From contig WHTR01000013.1 of the NCBI GenBank assembly GCA_009377635.1, positions 1 through 45,242 on the forward strand: a stretch of DNA of 45,242 nt. The letters run 5' to 3'. The stretch is from Chloroflexota bacterium (GTDB lineage Bacteria; Chloroflexota; UBA6077; SHYK01). Positions 19,794 to 28,777 of the stretch are shown in pieces (the stretch's first letter is position 1; each line of letters opens with the position of its first letter). A program made the translations under genes and the position numbers. The notes beneath the pieces were generated by a model. That model was not told the origin of the DNA, did no database searches, and saw only the letters and a program-made list of their open reading frames with translations.

Positions 19794-21774
19794 CGGTTTC
19801 GAAGTCCGGCTTGGATTGGACGCGGCGCTCAATACGGAAGACGTGGGCCGGGACGGACGCTGGGTCGAGCTCGACGTAGTTGCGGGCGCCGGACCAGACA
19901 AAGCGAGCGTCGGTGAGGAGATCGTGGACTTGAAACGGCTGCCGCTGATCGAGATCGAGCGCCGAGAGGTCAAGCTGCGTCCAGGCGGAGTGTCGGTGGT
20001 GCGGGTCGAGGACCACGATGACGAGGATGACGTTCTCTCCGTCCGGGCTCCGTTTGCTGTAACAGACCATCGCGTCGTTGTCCGTGTCGTGGAAGGTAAG
20101 GCTCCGGTCGCTGTGGAGCGCGACGTTCTCACGCCGTATCCGATTGACGAGGGTGATGAGCTCCCGCAGGCTATGCGGAGAATCGATCGCCCACCCCTTG
20201 ATCTCGTACTTCTCCGAATCCAGGTACTCCTCAGTGCCCGGCTCGCGCGCCCGGTTCTCGACAAGCTCGAATGCGGGACCATAGATGCCGAAGTTCGACC
20301 CCAGCGTGGCCGCGAGGACCAGCCGAGCCATGAACGCAGGCCGCCCCCCTGTTTGCAGGTACTCAGGAAGGATGTCCGGCGTGTTCGGCCAGAGATGCGG
20401 ACGAAAGTACTCCCGCACGTCCGTTTGCGTCAGCGTCCCGAAGTAGTCGGTGATCTCCCACTTCGTGTTCCGCCACGCGAAATACGTGTATGACTGCGTG
20501 AACCCAAGCTGGGCCAAACGATGCATCACGCGTGGGCGCGTGAATGCCTCAGATAGAAAGATCACGTCGGGGTCCTTAGCTTTGATGTCTCGGATACACC
20601 ACTCCCAGAAGGCGAACGGCTTCGTATGCGGGTTGTCCACACGGAAGATCCGGACCCCCTGGCTGATCCAGAAGTGGAACACATCCTTGAGCGCGTGCCA
20701 GAGCGCCTCCCAGTGCTCCGTGTCGAAGTCGAACGGATAGATGTCCTGGTATTTCTTCGGCGGGTTCTCCGCGTACTGGACCGACCCGTCCGGCCGGATG
20801 CGGAACCACTCGGGATGCTCCACCACCCACGGATGGTCAGGAGAGCACTGAAACGCCACGTCCAGGGCGACGTCGAGACCCAGCTCGCGCGCGCGAGCGA
20901 CCAGTTCTTGAAAGTCATGCAGCGTTCCAAGCTCCGGGTGCACGCTCGTGTGGCCCCCGGCGTCGGAACCGATCCCCCATGGGCTGCCGGGATCCTCGGG
21001 CAGTGCCAGCGGAGAACCGTTCCCTCCCTTGCGGTGCGTTCGTCCAATCGGATGAATCGGTGGCAGGTACACCACGTCGAAGCCCATCGAGGCGACGTAG
21101 GGCAGAAACACCCTGCAGTCCTGGAGGGTGCCGTGGCGTCCCTGCTCCGGAGCCGTCGAGCGCGGAAACAGCTCGTACCACGCGCTGAAGCCGGCACGGG
21201 GCGGGTCGACGGTCACGCGCAGCTCCTGCCTGTATCGGGTGGTGAGGCGCGGGTCGGGACAACGTGCGGCCTGCTCGGCGAGCGACGGGTCGAGAGCGAC
21301 CGCCAGCCGCTCGTCGACGGCCGCCGACCCTCCGACGAACCGGGCCGCAGCGTCGAGACGGCTTCGCAAGGTGCCGTCGGCCCGCTGGCTCGCCTCTCGG
21401 AGGAGATGAGCACCGATTTGAAGGTCGACCCCCACATCCTGACGTCCCTCGACACGCTTCTCAAGATCCCGCTGCCAGGTAAGAAAGCGATCGATGAAAC
21501 CTTCGAACGAATAGCCGTACGTGCCGAGGTGATGCACGGTGAACGCGGCGCGCCAGCGATCGTTTCCCAATGGCTGCATCGAGATCGACGACCACGAGTC
21601 CCCGGCCTTGCGATGGAGCAGCCGGCAGGAGACGGCGTCGTGGCCGTCGGCGAAGACGTTAGCCTCCACAACGACCCTCTCCCCCACGACACGCTTGATG
21701 GGGAAGCGCCCGCACGCGATCTCAGGATCCACGTCCTCTATGACGACCCGTGGCGGGAGACGTTCCCGTACCAA
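19786..21774 (-). CDS. glgE: Alpha-1,4-glucan:maltose-1-phosphate maltosyltransferase GlgE
   Basis: GlgE extends alpha-1,4-glucan with maltosyl units from maltose-1-phosphate. The 662-residue protein shows the GH13_3 features: an N-terminal domain, the helical insert, the HPIGRTHRKG segment, the nucleophile D380 in IFRVDNPHTKP and the acid E409 in IFLSEAF. The start is TTG at 21774, supported by AGGAGGT 8 bases upstream. It is the first gene of the minus-strand alpha-glucan locus and is divergent from the CDC48 gene, with about 100 bases between them. Together with TreS-Mak and GlgB it completes the trehalose-to-glucan pathway. Confidence 0.96.
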   Translation of the reverse strand: MVRERLPPRVVIEDVDPEIACGRFPIKRVVGERVVVEANVFADGHDAVSCRLLHRKAGDSWSSISMQPLGNDRWRAAFTVHHLGTYGYSFEGFIDRFLTWQRDLEKRVEGRQDVGVDLQIGAHLLREASQRADGTLRSRLDAAARFVGGSAAVDERLAVALDPSLAEQAARCPDPRLTTRYRQELRVTVDPPRAGFSAWYELFPRSTAPEQGRHGTLQDCRVFLPYVASMGFDVVYLPPIHPIGRTHRKGGNGSPLALPEDPGSPWGIGSDAGGHTSVHPELGTLHDFQELVARARELGLDVALDVAFQCSPDHPWVVEHPEWFRIRPDGSVQYAENPPKKYQDIYPFDFDTEHWEALWHALKDVFHFWISQGVRIFRVDNPHTKPFAFWEWCIRDIKAKDPDVIFLSEAFTRPRVMHRLAQLGFTQSYTYFAWRNTKWEITDYFGTLTQTDVREYFRPHLWPNTPDILPEYLQTGGRPAFMARLVLAATLGSNFGIYGPAFELVENRAREPGTEEYLDSEKYEIKGWAIDSPHSLRELITLVNRIRRENVALHSDRSLTFHDTDNDAMVCYSKRSPDGENVILVIVVLDPHHRHSAWTQLDLSALDLDQRQPFQVHDLLTDARFVWSGARNYVELDPASVPAHVFRIERRVQSKPDFETDA

Positions 21775-21818
21775 ACCGCCCTACCTCCTGTTTCATTATC
21801 GCCGCCGACGGTGGCCGT

Positions 21819-21830
21819 CCGTCGCGACGG
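21819..21830. promoter_or_regulatory. Palindrome in the divergent glgE/CDC48 intergenic region
   Basis: CCGTCGCGACGG is a perfect 12-base palindrome midway between the divergent starts at 21774 and 21876. It is a possible operator shared by both promoters. No clear -10/-35 pair could be fixed. Confidence 0.25.
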
Positions 21831-21875
21831 CGGGATAAGATACGCTCGTTGTGCGCGCCGGAAGGGAAAGTGGGA

Positions 21876-24113
21876 ATGCCGATTGCCGCGATCGTTGACC
21901 CGAAGCCGAGCGACTATCGGGAGGCTCGGGTCTCGACGGCGTACCTCGAGCGCGCGCTGCTTCAGGCGGCAGAGGTCCATGTGGGCGACGTCGTGCGGGT
22001 GAGTACGACCCGCGGTCGAAGCGCACTCGTCCGCGTCGCGGGCGTGCACCCTTCCGCGAGCACTCCTCCGCGCGACGGGAGGACCGGCACGAGCACCGGC
22101 CTCATCCGCTTCGACCGATTTACGCGCCAGGCCCTGAAAGCGTACCCGCACGAAGGGGTGTCGATCGAGCGCGTGGAACCGTTGGTGGCCTCAGAGGTCG
22201 TGCTCGTTCCCGGAGCTGACGTCTCGCTCCTCAACATGCCAAACCTGATCGCCCAGATCAAGCACGTCCTATCCGGCGATCGGACGCCATTGCGGGAAGG
22301 GGCACTCCTGTATCTTCGCCTCCCCGACAGTCTGGCGGGTATGACCTTCGAGGTACACAGCGTAACGGGAGGCGAGGGCGTATTCACGGAGGACACGGCC
22401 CTCTACCTGGAGGTCGAGGAGGATCACACCCACGCAGACGGGACACACCAGCACGAGGGCAGCCCAACGCGGGCCGAGTCAGTCCTCGACACGACGTACG
22501 AGGACGTGGGTGGGCTCGCCGAACAGATTCGGACTGTTCGAGAGTTTGTCGAGCTGCCACTCCTCTTTCCCCAGGTGTATCGCCAGCTGGGGCTGCAACC
22601 GCCGCGCGGGGTGATCTTCCACGGTGCGCCGGGGACCGGAAAGACCTTGCTGGCTCGGAGCGTCGCCAACGAGATCAACGCCCATTTCTACTCGATCAAT
22701 GGTCCGGAGATCGTGGGCTCGTACAGCGGCCAGACAGAGGAGAATCTGAGGGCAATCTTCCGGGAGGCGAGCGTCAAGCCACCCGCGATCATTTTCATCG
22801 ACGAGCTGGACGCCATCGCACCGCGTCGGGGGACCGCAAGCACGCTCTCGGACTCGCGCGTGGTCACCCAGCTCCTTGCCCTGATGGACGGGATGCGACG
22901 GGCAGAATCCGTGATGGTCATCGGGACCACGAATCGCCTGGAGACCGTGGAACCGGCGCTCCGCCGCGCAGGGCGTTTTGACCGGGAGGTCCACTTTCCC
23001 ACGCCCGCGGACGGGGCGCGAGAGGAGATCCTGCGGGTTCACACGCGTGAGATGCCACTCGTCCCTGAGGCGATCGCCGCGCTCCCGGCCATCTCCTCGC
23101 GCGCGTATGGCTTCGTGGGCGCGGACCTCATGGAGCTCGCCCGGGAAGCGGGCCTCAACGCGCTGCGACGTGCGGCGGGTCGATTTCTCGATAGCCCATC
23201 GGTGGTCTCCTATCCATCCTCAGAGGAGCTCGTCGTCACGCGCGAGGACTTCGATGCCGCTCTGGAGCGGGTTCGGCCAGCCGCGCTGCGGGAGTCGCTC
23301 ATCTCGTATCCGCGGATCGGATGGTCCGACGTCGGTGGGCTGGGCCGCGTCAAGAAGCGGTTGTACGACCTCGTGGAGCGGCCTCTGCGACACCCCGAGC
23401 TGTTCGCGCGATTCGGCCTCTCCACGCACATCGGCGTGCTTCTCCACGGGCCGCCGGGAACCGGGAAGACGCTCCTCGCAAAGGCGATCGCCCGGGAGTC
23501 CGGCGCCAACTTCATCGCGATCCAGGGGCCAGAGCTGCTCTCCCAGTGGCTGGGCGAGTCCGAGGAGAGCATCCGACGCATCTTCGGCCTGGCCCGTCGC
23601 GCTGCACCGTGCATCGTGTTCTTCGATCAGCTCGATGCCATCGCCGCCCGGAGGACCGCCGGCGAGTTCGAAGGGACGCGCGCCCCGCAACGAGTCGTGG
23701 GTCAGCTCCTCGCAGAGCTCGACGGGATGGAAGAACGGAGCCAGGTCATCGTCATCGGGGCGACGAACAACGTGGCGATCGTCGACCCGTCGATGCTCCG
23801 ACCCGGGCGATTCGGCGTTCACCTGCACATCGGCCTTCCCGACGACGAGGACCGGGCCGAGATCCTTCGGATCCACCTCCGCTCGGTCCAGCTCGCCCCC
23901 CACGTGGATCGGGAGGCGCTGATCGCCCATGTGCTGCCCCGAAGCGCCGGGCTCTCGGGGGCGGACCTCGCCCAGCTCTGCCAGAGCGCGAAGCTCAACG
24001 CGCTCGACGAGGCCGGATTTGACGGGCAGCCGGCGGTCCGACCCGAGCATTTCGACGCGGCACTGGCGGAACTCGGCACGCATCAAGGGACCAACGGCGC
24101 GCCGCTGGTCTAA
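21876..24113 (+). CDS. CDC48/p97-type AAA+ ATPase with altered D2 Walker B
   Basis: The 745-residue protein has the VCP/CDC48 layout: an N-domain (residues 1-180), a His-rich linker ([11 protein letters not shown], about 183-193), a D1 AAA domain with GAPGTGKT (250-257) and FIDE (307-310), and a D2 domain with GPPGTGKT (525-532). Such hexamers unfold proteins with ATP. The D2 Walker B reads FFDQLD: the catalytic glutamate is Q585 (codon CAG at 23628-23630). Arginine-finger segments are kept in both domains ([16 protein letters not shown]). The start at 21876 is chosen because the frame up to 21750 lies in the glgE leader. The gene ends directly against the convergent cupin gene. Confidence 0.95.
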   Translation: MPIAAIVDPKPSDYREARVSTAYLERALLQAAEVHVGDVVRVSTTRGRSALVRVAGVHPSASTPPRDGRTGTSTGLIRFDRFTRQALKAYPHEGVSIERVEPLVASEVVLVPGADVSLLNMPNLIAQIKHVLSGDRTPLREGALLYLRLPDSLAGMTFEVHSVTGGEGVFTEDTALYLEVEEDHTHADGTHQHEGSPTRAESVLDTTYEDVGGLAEQIRTVREFVELPLLFPQVYRQLGLQPPRGVIFHGAPGTGKTLLARSVANEINAHFYSINGPEIVGSYSGQTEENLRAIFREASVKPPAIIFIDELDAIAPRRGTASTLSDSRVVTQLLALMDGMRRAESVMVIGTTNRLETVEPALRRAGRFDREVHFPTPADGAREEILRVHTREMPLVPEAIAALPAISSRAYGFVGADLMELAREAGLNALRRAAGRFLDSPSVVSYPSSEELVVTREDFDAALERVRPAALRESLISYPRIGWSDVGGLGRVKKRLYDLVERPLRHPELFARFGLSTHIGVLLHGPPGTGKTLLAKAIARESGANFIAIQGPELLSQWLGESEESIRRIFGLARRAAPCIVFFDQLDAIAARRTAGEFEGTRAPQRVVGQLLAELDGMEERSQVIVIGATNNVAIVDPSMLRPGRFGVHLHIGLPDDEDRAEILRIHLRSVQLAPHVDREALIAHVLPRSAGLSGADLAQLCQSAKLNALDEAGFDGQPAVRPEHFDAALAELGTHQGTNGAPLV

Positions 24114-25034
24114 TCAGCCGGCAGCGTCCTCGAAGTGCTCGATACCGCCGAAGCTCATGTAGTCGTACAGGCGGGACTTGAACACGAGGAACCGCGCCGG
24201 TCGACCCGGATCGGCGTTGAACGACTGGTGGGTGCTGAGTACCGGGCACGCCACAACATCGTTCGTCTCCCAGTCCCACCGCTCGCCGTCGATCACGTCG
24301 TAGCCCTTGCCGTCGATGATGAAGCGGATCTCCTCGCCCACGTGGTTGTGCTTGCCCGACCTGCCGCCCGGAGGGAGCTCCTGCAGGTACGACTCGAAGA
24401 GGCGCAGGCCCGTCTCCATGAGCGGATGCTGCGGATGGAGGAACCAGAGGACCCGCCCGTTCCGGGTGTCCTGCCAGCGGCGGTCGTGCTGCCGAATGAT
24501 CTGCGGGACGTTCTGACGCCAGTGGCACTCCTCCTGGTAGAGACGGACGAAGTACTCGTATTCATCGGTGACCTCGTGGCTGGGTGGCGGCGGCCCCTCC
24601 TGAAACCGCCGGGCCATCTCGTCCTTGCCAACGGCATCCGCCCCGAAGAGGAACTCCTCGCCCGTGTCGGCCCGTCGGTAGCCTACGACGCTCCCGTTCT
24701 CGTCATACAGGAGCGTCGCGCCATCCGGGAACACGAAGTGTTCGTTCAGCTCCACCAGCTCGCCCCCCTGCACCCCGCCATGCGCCGCCTGACAGTACAC
24801 GAGGAGGCCGGGCCCCTCGTCACAGTAGTGCTGGTGCATGCAGTACGGCAGCACGATCATCAGATCGCCGGCCTCCCAGTCGTAGCGCTTGCCGTCGTGG
24901 ATCTCGTGCCCCTTGTCAGCGAGGAGATTCGCGACAACCGTCGGCCTCCCCCGAATGCCTATCCCGCCGCAGTGACGGCGGCGAAATGCACGCCGGGCTC
25001 CGCCACCAGATGCTCCTTGGCGCCTTCGAGCCAC
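24114..25034 (-). CDS. Two-domain cupin protein with degraded 5' end
   Basis: The reading frame has two cupin folds. The first (GHEIHDGKRYDWEAGDLM ... YCMHQHYC) and the second (GKHNHVGEE ... VLSTHQSFN) each keep family residues; the second has an intact H-x-H, E and H metal set. The family resembles gentisate-1,2-dioxygenase-like cupins. The region before residue about 30 is arginine-rich and non-cupin, because in another frame those bases encode the C-terminus of a Rieske remnant. No ATG with a ribosome binding site exists in frame; GTG at 25034 is the only ordinary start. The first cupin strands are missing, so the gene is probably truncated at its 5' end and may be nonfunctional. Confidence 0.65.
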   Translation of the reverse strand: MARRRQGASGGGARRAFRRRHCGGIGIRGRPTVVANLLADKGHEIHDGKRYDWEAGDLMIVLPYCMHQHYCDEGPGLLVYCQAAHGGVQGGELVELNEHFVFPDGATLLYDENGSVVGYRRADTGEEFLFGADAVGKDEMARRFQEGPPPPSHEVTDEYEYFVRLYQEECHWRQNVPQIIRQHDRRWQDTRNGRVLWFLHPQHPLMETGLRLFESYLQELPPGGRSGKHNHVGEEIRFIIDGKGYDVIDGERWDWETNDVVACPVLSTHQSFNADPGRPARFLVFKSRLYDYMSFGGIEHFEDAAG

Positions 25035-25434
25035 GGCACGCCCTTCGGGAGCACGACGACCGCCGACTGGATGCGGTAGGCGGCGGGGTTCGCTGCCCCC
25101 GGCGGGGTGGTGCCGCGGTCCCGCAGCGCCTTCGCGGCCTCTAACAGGCGCCGGCGGACCTGGATGATCCCCTATCGGACGTCCCCAGGTGCTTATTCGA
25201 CCGGTCGGAGATCGGCCCCATGCTCTCCTGCATCGCCTGGTCCTGCATGCCGAGATTCAGGATCCCGGAGAACAGCGTTGTCCGTTGCGCCTCATAGTCG
25301 AGCAGATAATCGTTGGCGCTGTTGGCCTTCGGTCGAAACGCACCCATCGGCTCGGTGGTCGGCGGCAGCAGGTCTCCCATGGGGGTTCCAGTGCCCACCC
25401 GCGTGAGGAGGTCGTTCTCTTCTTGACTCAGCAT
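24959..25434 (-). pseudogene. Remnant of a Rieske ring-hydroxylating oxygenase
   Basis: The frame opens with a typical Rieske N-terminus (MLSQEENDLLTRVGTGTPMG) but passes straight to C-terminal family sequence (NDYLLDYEAQRT ... HLGTSDRG). The entire cluster-binding and most of the iron-binding region is deleted. A further one-base frameshift after TSDRG (about 25175) moves the rest into another frame, which continues IIQVRRRLLEAAKALRDRG and ends with TAG at 24961-24959. This is a decayed paralogue of the other Rieske genes. It lies directly before the truncated cupin gene, so both were probably hit by the same deletion event or assembly fault. Confidence 0.8.
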
Positions 25435-25637
25435 ACGCCGCTCCTCCAGTCGAGCTCTCGGGTGCCCTTCGCCGCAGGGTCAGTATAGGAACGCGTCTCC
25501 GACGACACAAACGCCGGCTCTGTTGTCACAACCTCTGATGGAGAGGACGGCCGCTCGGCCGAAGGCGGATGAGGACCTCGGGGCATTCAGGATTATGCTA
25601 CGCTAGAGCCAACAGTCGCCAAGAGGTGGAAGCCGCC
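25435..25637. other. Divergent intergenic region before the first binding-protein gene
   Basis: About 200 bases separate the Rieske remnant from the first substrate-binding lipoprotein gene. A -10-like TATGCT occurs near 25595, without a good -35 partner. Nothing else is seen. Confidence 0.35.
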
Positions 25638-27356
25638 ATGCCCACGCATCGCCCCTTTGTCTTAGTAGGCCTCGCTGCGCTCGCGCTCGCGGCCTGCGCC
25701 CCCATGGCCAGCCCGGCCGGGCAAGACCCCAGCTCCGGCCCACAGGCCGGGGCCGGGCGCACCCTGGTCATCTCGGTCCGGGTTGAACCAGACAGCGTCG
25801 CCTCCAAGCCCGTGCAGCAGGGTGGGGTAACGCTCGAGACGAGCCGTCGGCTCTTCAACGCAGGTCTCGCCTACCTGGACAATCAAGGCAGCGCGCTCCC
25901 CTACCTGGCAGAGACGCTGCCCCAGCTCAACACGGAGAGCTGGAAGGTCTTCCCGGACGGGCGCATGGAGACGTCCTACCGCCTGAGGCCAAACCTCACC
26001 TGGCATGATGGCACGCCACTTTCTGCCGAGGACTTCGTCTTGTCATGGAGCGTCTACGCCACGCCCGACCTTGGGCAGTCACGGTCACCGCCCTACAGCA
26101 CAGTCGAGGAGGTGCTGGCTCCCGACGAGCGCACCATCCTCATACGTTGGGTCCGTCCCTATCCGGATGCTGGTAACCTGGGCATTGGTACCGGGACGGA
26201 GTTTCCGCCGCTCCCTCGGCACATCCTCGACGGGCCGTTTCAGGAGGCCCAATGGGATGCCTTTGGCAGCCACCCGTACTGGAATCGCGAGTTCGTCGGG
26301 CTGGGGCCCTATCGCCTCGACCGTTGGGAGCCAGGCGCATTCTTCGAGGGATCACCGTTCGACGACCACATCCTGGGTCGTCCCAAGATCTCCGGTGTGC
26401 GGGTGGTCTTCATCCCTGACGCCAACACCACGCTCGCGAATGTTCTGTCGGAGGAGGTCCACTTCGCAGCCGATGACTCGATCCGCTTTCAGCAGAGTCT
26501 GATCCTCAAGCAGGAGTGGGGTCCACAGCAGGGCGGCCAGGTGCTCTCAAAGCCGAATCTCTGGCGGGCAGTGTACGCTCAGTTCCGACCGGAGCTGGCC
26601 AGCCCGTCAGCAGTGACGGACCCGCGAGTGCGCAAGGCGATGGCACATGCCGTCGATCGCGATGCCCTCAACACCGGCCTGTTTGAGGGCGAGGCGATCC
26701 TGGCCGACACCATCATTGCACCGACTGTTTCCTACTATGCGGAGATCGATCGCGTCTTGGCGAAGTACCCATTCGACCTACGACGCAGCGAGCAGCTCAT
26801 GAACGAGTCCGGCTTCTTCAAGGACGGAAGCGGGATATATGCCCGCGCCGGCGAGGGCCGATTCTCACCGGAGGTCAAGACCAACTCCGCGACGCAGCAG
26901 GAGCAAGAGCTGGCCATCCTGGCAAGCGGGTGGCTGCAGGCTGGGATCGACATTCAGGAAGCCATACTGCCAGCGGCTCAGGCACAGGACTCGCAGGTCC
27001 GCGCGTCGTTTCCCGCCTTCTACGCCTTCAGCAGCCCGCAAGGGGAAGCGCCCCTGGCGCGCCTCACCAGCACCGGCATCCCGCGACCCGAGAACCGGTG
27101 GACAGGCAGCAACCGCGGTGCCTGGACCAACCCCGAGTTCGACCGACTGGCCGAGCTCTTCGACTCCACCCTGGACCGGACGGAGCGCAACAGCTACCTG
27201 GTCCAGATGGCGAGGCTCCTCAGCGAGGACCTGCCGGCGATCTCCTTGTACTTCAACGCGATTCCGATCGCCGCCGTGGCTGCGCTCAAGGGCCCGCAGC
27301 CGACGGTCCCCGACGCAGCCTGGACATGGAACATTCACGAGTGGGAGTTGCAGTAG
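25638..27356 (+). CDS. ABC transporter family-5 substrate-binding lipoprotein
   Basis: The 572-residue product belongs to the peptide/nickel-type extracellular solute-binding family 5 (SBP_bac_5). A lipoprotein signal peptide ends in LALAAC with Cys20 as lipidation site. Family landmarks include the strand-helix segment LTWHDGTPLSAEDFVLSW, NREFVGLGPYRLDRWEPG and the late VRKAMAHAVDRDAL. The ATG at 25638 follows AGAGGTGG; the frame extends further upstream without a signal sequence. No permease or ATPase gene follows. The next gene is a Rieske oxygenase, so the ligand could be an oxygenase substrate (inference). Confidence 0.92.
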   Translation: MPTHRPFVLVGLAALALAACAPMASPAGQDPSSGPQAGAGRTLVISVRVEPDSVASKPVQQGGVTLETSRRLFNAGLAYLDNQGSALPYLAETLPQLNTESWKVFPDGRMETSYRLRPNLTWHDGTPLSAEDFVLSWSVYATPDLGQSRSPPYSTVEEVLAPDERTILIRWVRPYPDAGNLGIGTGTEFPPLPRHILDGPFQEAQWDAFGSHPYWNREFVGLGPYRLDRWEPGAFFEGSPFDDHILGRPKISGVRVVFIPDANTTLANVLSEEVHFAADDSIRFQQSLILKQEWGPQQGGQVLSKPNLWRAVYAQFRPELASPSAVTDPRVRKAMAHAVDRDALNTGLFEGEAILADTIIAPTVSYYAEIDRVLAKYPFDLRRSEQLMNESGFFKDGSGIYARAGEGRFSPEVKTNSATQQEQELAILASGWLQAGIDIQEAILPAAQAQDSQVRASFPAFYAFSSPQGEAPLARLTSTGIPRPENRWTGSNRGAWTNPEFDRLAELFDSTLDRTERNSYLVQMARLLSEDLPAISLYFNAIPIAAVAALKGPQPTVPDAAWTWNIHEWELQ

Positions 27357-27418
27357 GCTATAGTCAATCAACGTCGTTGACCACCGATACGCGCCGTCCA
27401 ATGACGTTTCGCTGAGAG

Positions 27419-27436
27419 GTGGATCTTCTCATCCAC
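27419..27436 (+). other. Short stem-loop before the third Rieske gene
   Basis: GTGGAT and ATCCAC form a perfect 6-bp stem with a 6-base loop in the leader between the binding-protein gene and the Rieske gene. There is no T-run, so its role is unclear. Confidence 0.25.
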
Positions 27437-27490
27437 TCGTGGCGCCCCAAGCTGCGGAAGCATGGAAAGCTCGACCGGAAGGAGGACGAC

Positions 27491-28732
27491 GTGCTGACCA
27501 AGGAGCAGAACGAGCAACTCACCCAAGTGGGCGCGGGCACGCCCGTTGGCGAGCTGCTGCGACGGTACTGGCACCCCATCGCCATCGCCCAGGAGCTCAC
27601 CCCCGACCGTCCGACGAAGTTCATCCGCGCGCTCGGCGAGGACCTGGTGCTGTTCAGGGACAAGAGCGACCGGGTGGGACTCATCCAGGACCACTGCGCC
27701 CACCGCGGCGCGTCGCTGCTCTACGGTCGTGTGGAGGAGCGCGGGATCGCCTGCGCCTATCACGGCTGGCTCTACGACACGTCGGGCAGCTGCCTGGAGT
27801 GCCCAGCCGAGCCGGCGGGGAGCATGTTCCACTTGACGGTCAAGGTGCGCGCGTACCCAGTACAGCGGTTCGCCGGCCTCTACTGGATGTATATGGGACC
27901 TGCTCCAGCCCCGGCCTTGCCAAAGTACGATGTACTGGCCAGGCCCGATGGCCGGCGCCAGATTACCGTCTTCCCGAACCTCGATTGCAACTGGTTCGCT
28001 GCGGCGGAGAACGCGGTGGACCCGTGGCACCTGCAGATCCTGCACCAGGACCAGCCGCGAAGCACCCGGCGGCCGGTCAATACGACGCGCGGATATGTCG
28101 CCGATATCGAGGAGCAGGACTTCTATCTCACCTCCTACGGCATCATGAAGAAGCGGGTCTACAAGGACGGCAGGATCGAGGAGCACCCCATGATCTTTCC
28201 AACGCATCTTCGGACGGGCTCGCTGTGGCTGCGGACCCCGATCGACGACACGCATACCTGGCAGGTCACCGTGGCCTTTCGGCGTAGCGACGACGGCTCG
28301 CTGGTCGACCCAACCGACGAGGAGCCGGAGGTCAGCTACCTCGCACCTGTGAAGGAACCAGCGGACGGGCTTCATCCGTTCACCCGTTTCAACTTCTACG
28401 CCCCCTGGGGCCAGATCCTCACTCAGGACATGGTGATGTGGGAGACCCAGGGGCTCATCTCGAACCGCCCCGAAGAGCGGCTGGCAGCATCAGACAAGGG
28501 CGTCGTGCTCCTGCGCGAGCTGATGTTCCAGGAGATCGAGAAGGTGCAGCGGGGTCTCGATCCGTTGGGCGTCATCCGGGACCAGAACCACGCTATCATC
28601 GACACGAATCTCGACAACGAGCGCGGGCGGGCGAGCGGGATCGCGACGCCCACTGTTGAATGGCGCGCACCAGGGCTAGAGCACGTGCCAGCCGAGCAGC
28701 TCGCGTCTCTTGGATACAATCGGCCCGGCTAG
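27491..28732 (+). CDS. Rieske 2Fe-2S ring-hydroxylating oxygenase, large subunit
   Basis: This is a 413-residue Rieske oxygenase. The start is GTG at 27491 with AAGGAGG 6 bases upstream; the upstream extension to 27419 is not conserved. Cluster ligands are C69-x-H71 and C88-x2-H91, and the iron site is D177-x2-H180-x4-H185 in AENAVDPWHLQILH. The gene lies between two substrate-binding lipoprotein genes on the same strand, 134 bases after one and 45 before the next, so the three may form one transcript. That arrangement hints at uptake and oxidation of the same compound. Confidence 0.9.
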   Translation: MLTKEQNEQLTQVGAGTPVGELLRRYWHPIAIAQELTPDRPTKFIRALGEDLVLFRDKSDRVGLIQDHCAHRGASLLYGRVEERGIACAYHGWLYDTSGSCLECPAEPAGSMFHLTVKVRAYPVQRFAGLYWMYMGPAPAPALPKYDVLARPDGRRQITVFPNLDCNWFAAAENAVDPWHLQILHQDQPRSTRRPVNTTRGYVADIEEQDFYLTSYGIMKKRVYKDGRIEEHPMIFPTHLRTGSLWLRTPIDDTHTWQVTVAFRRSDDGSLVDPTDEEPEVSYLAPVKEPADGLHPFTRFNFYAPWGQILTQDMVMWETQGLISNRPEERLAASDKGVVLLRELMFQEIEKVQRGLDPLGVIRDQNHAIIDTNLDNERGRASGIATPTVEWRAPGLEHVPAEQLASLGYNRPG

Positions 28733-28777
28733 CGCGACGTCGTTGCGTGTGAGACGTTCCGGCGGGAGAACCCCAAC

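Noticed and set aside
17679-19916. 745-codon plus-strand frame
   Set aside because: It is the antisense of the TreS-Mak gene, with no recognisable family and typical GC-rich shadow composition.
19794-20282. N-terminal extension of the TreS-Mak frame by 163 residues
   Set aside because: The stretch is serine, threonine and arginine-rich, lies in another frame of glgE, and TreS homology begins at the ATG at 19793.
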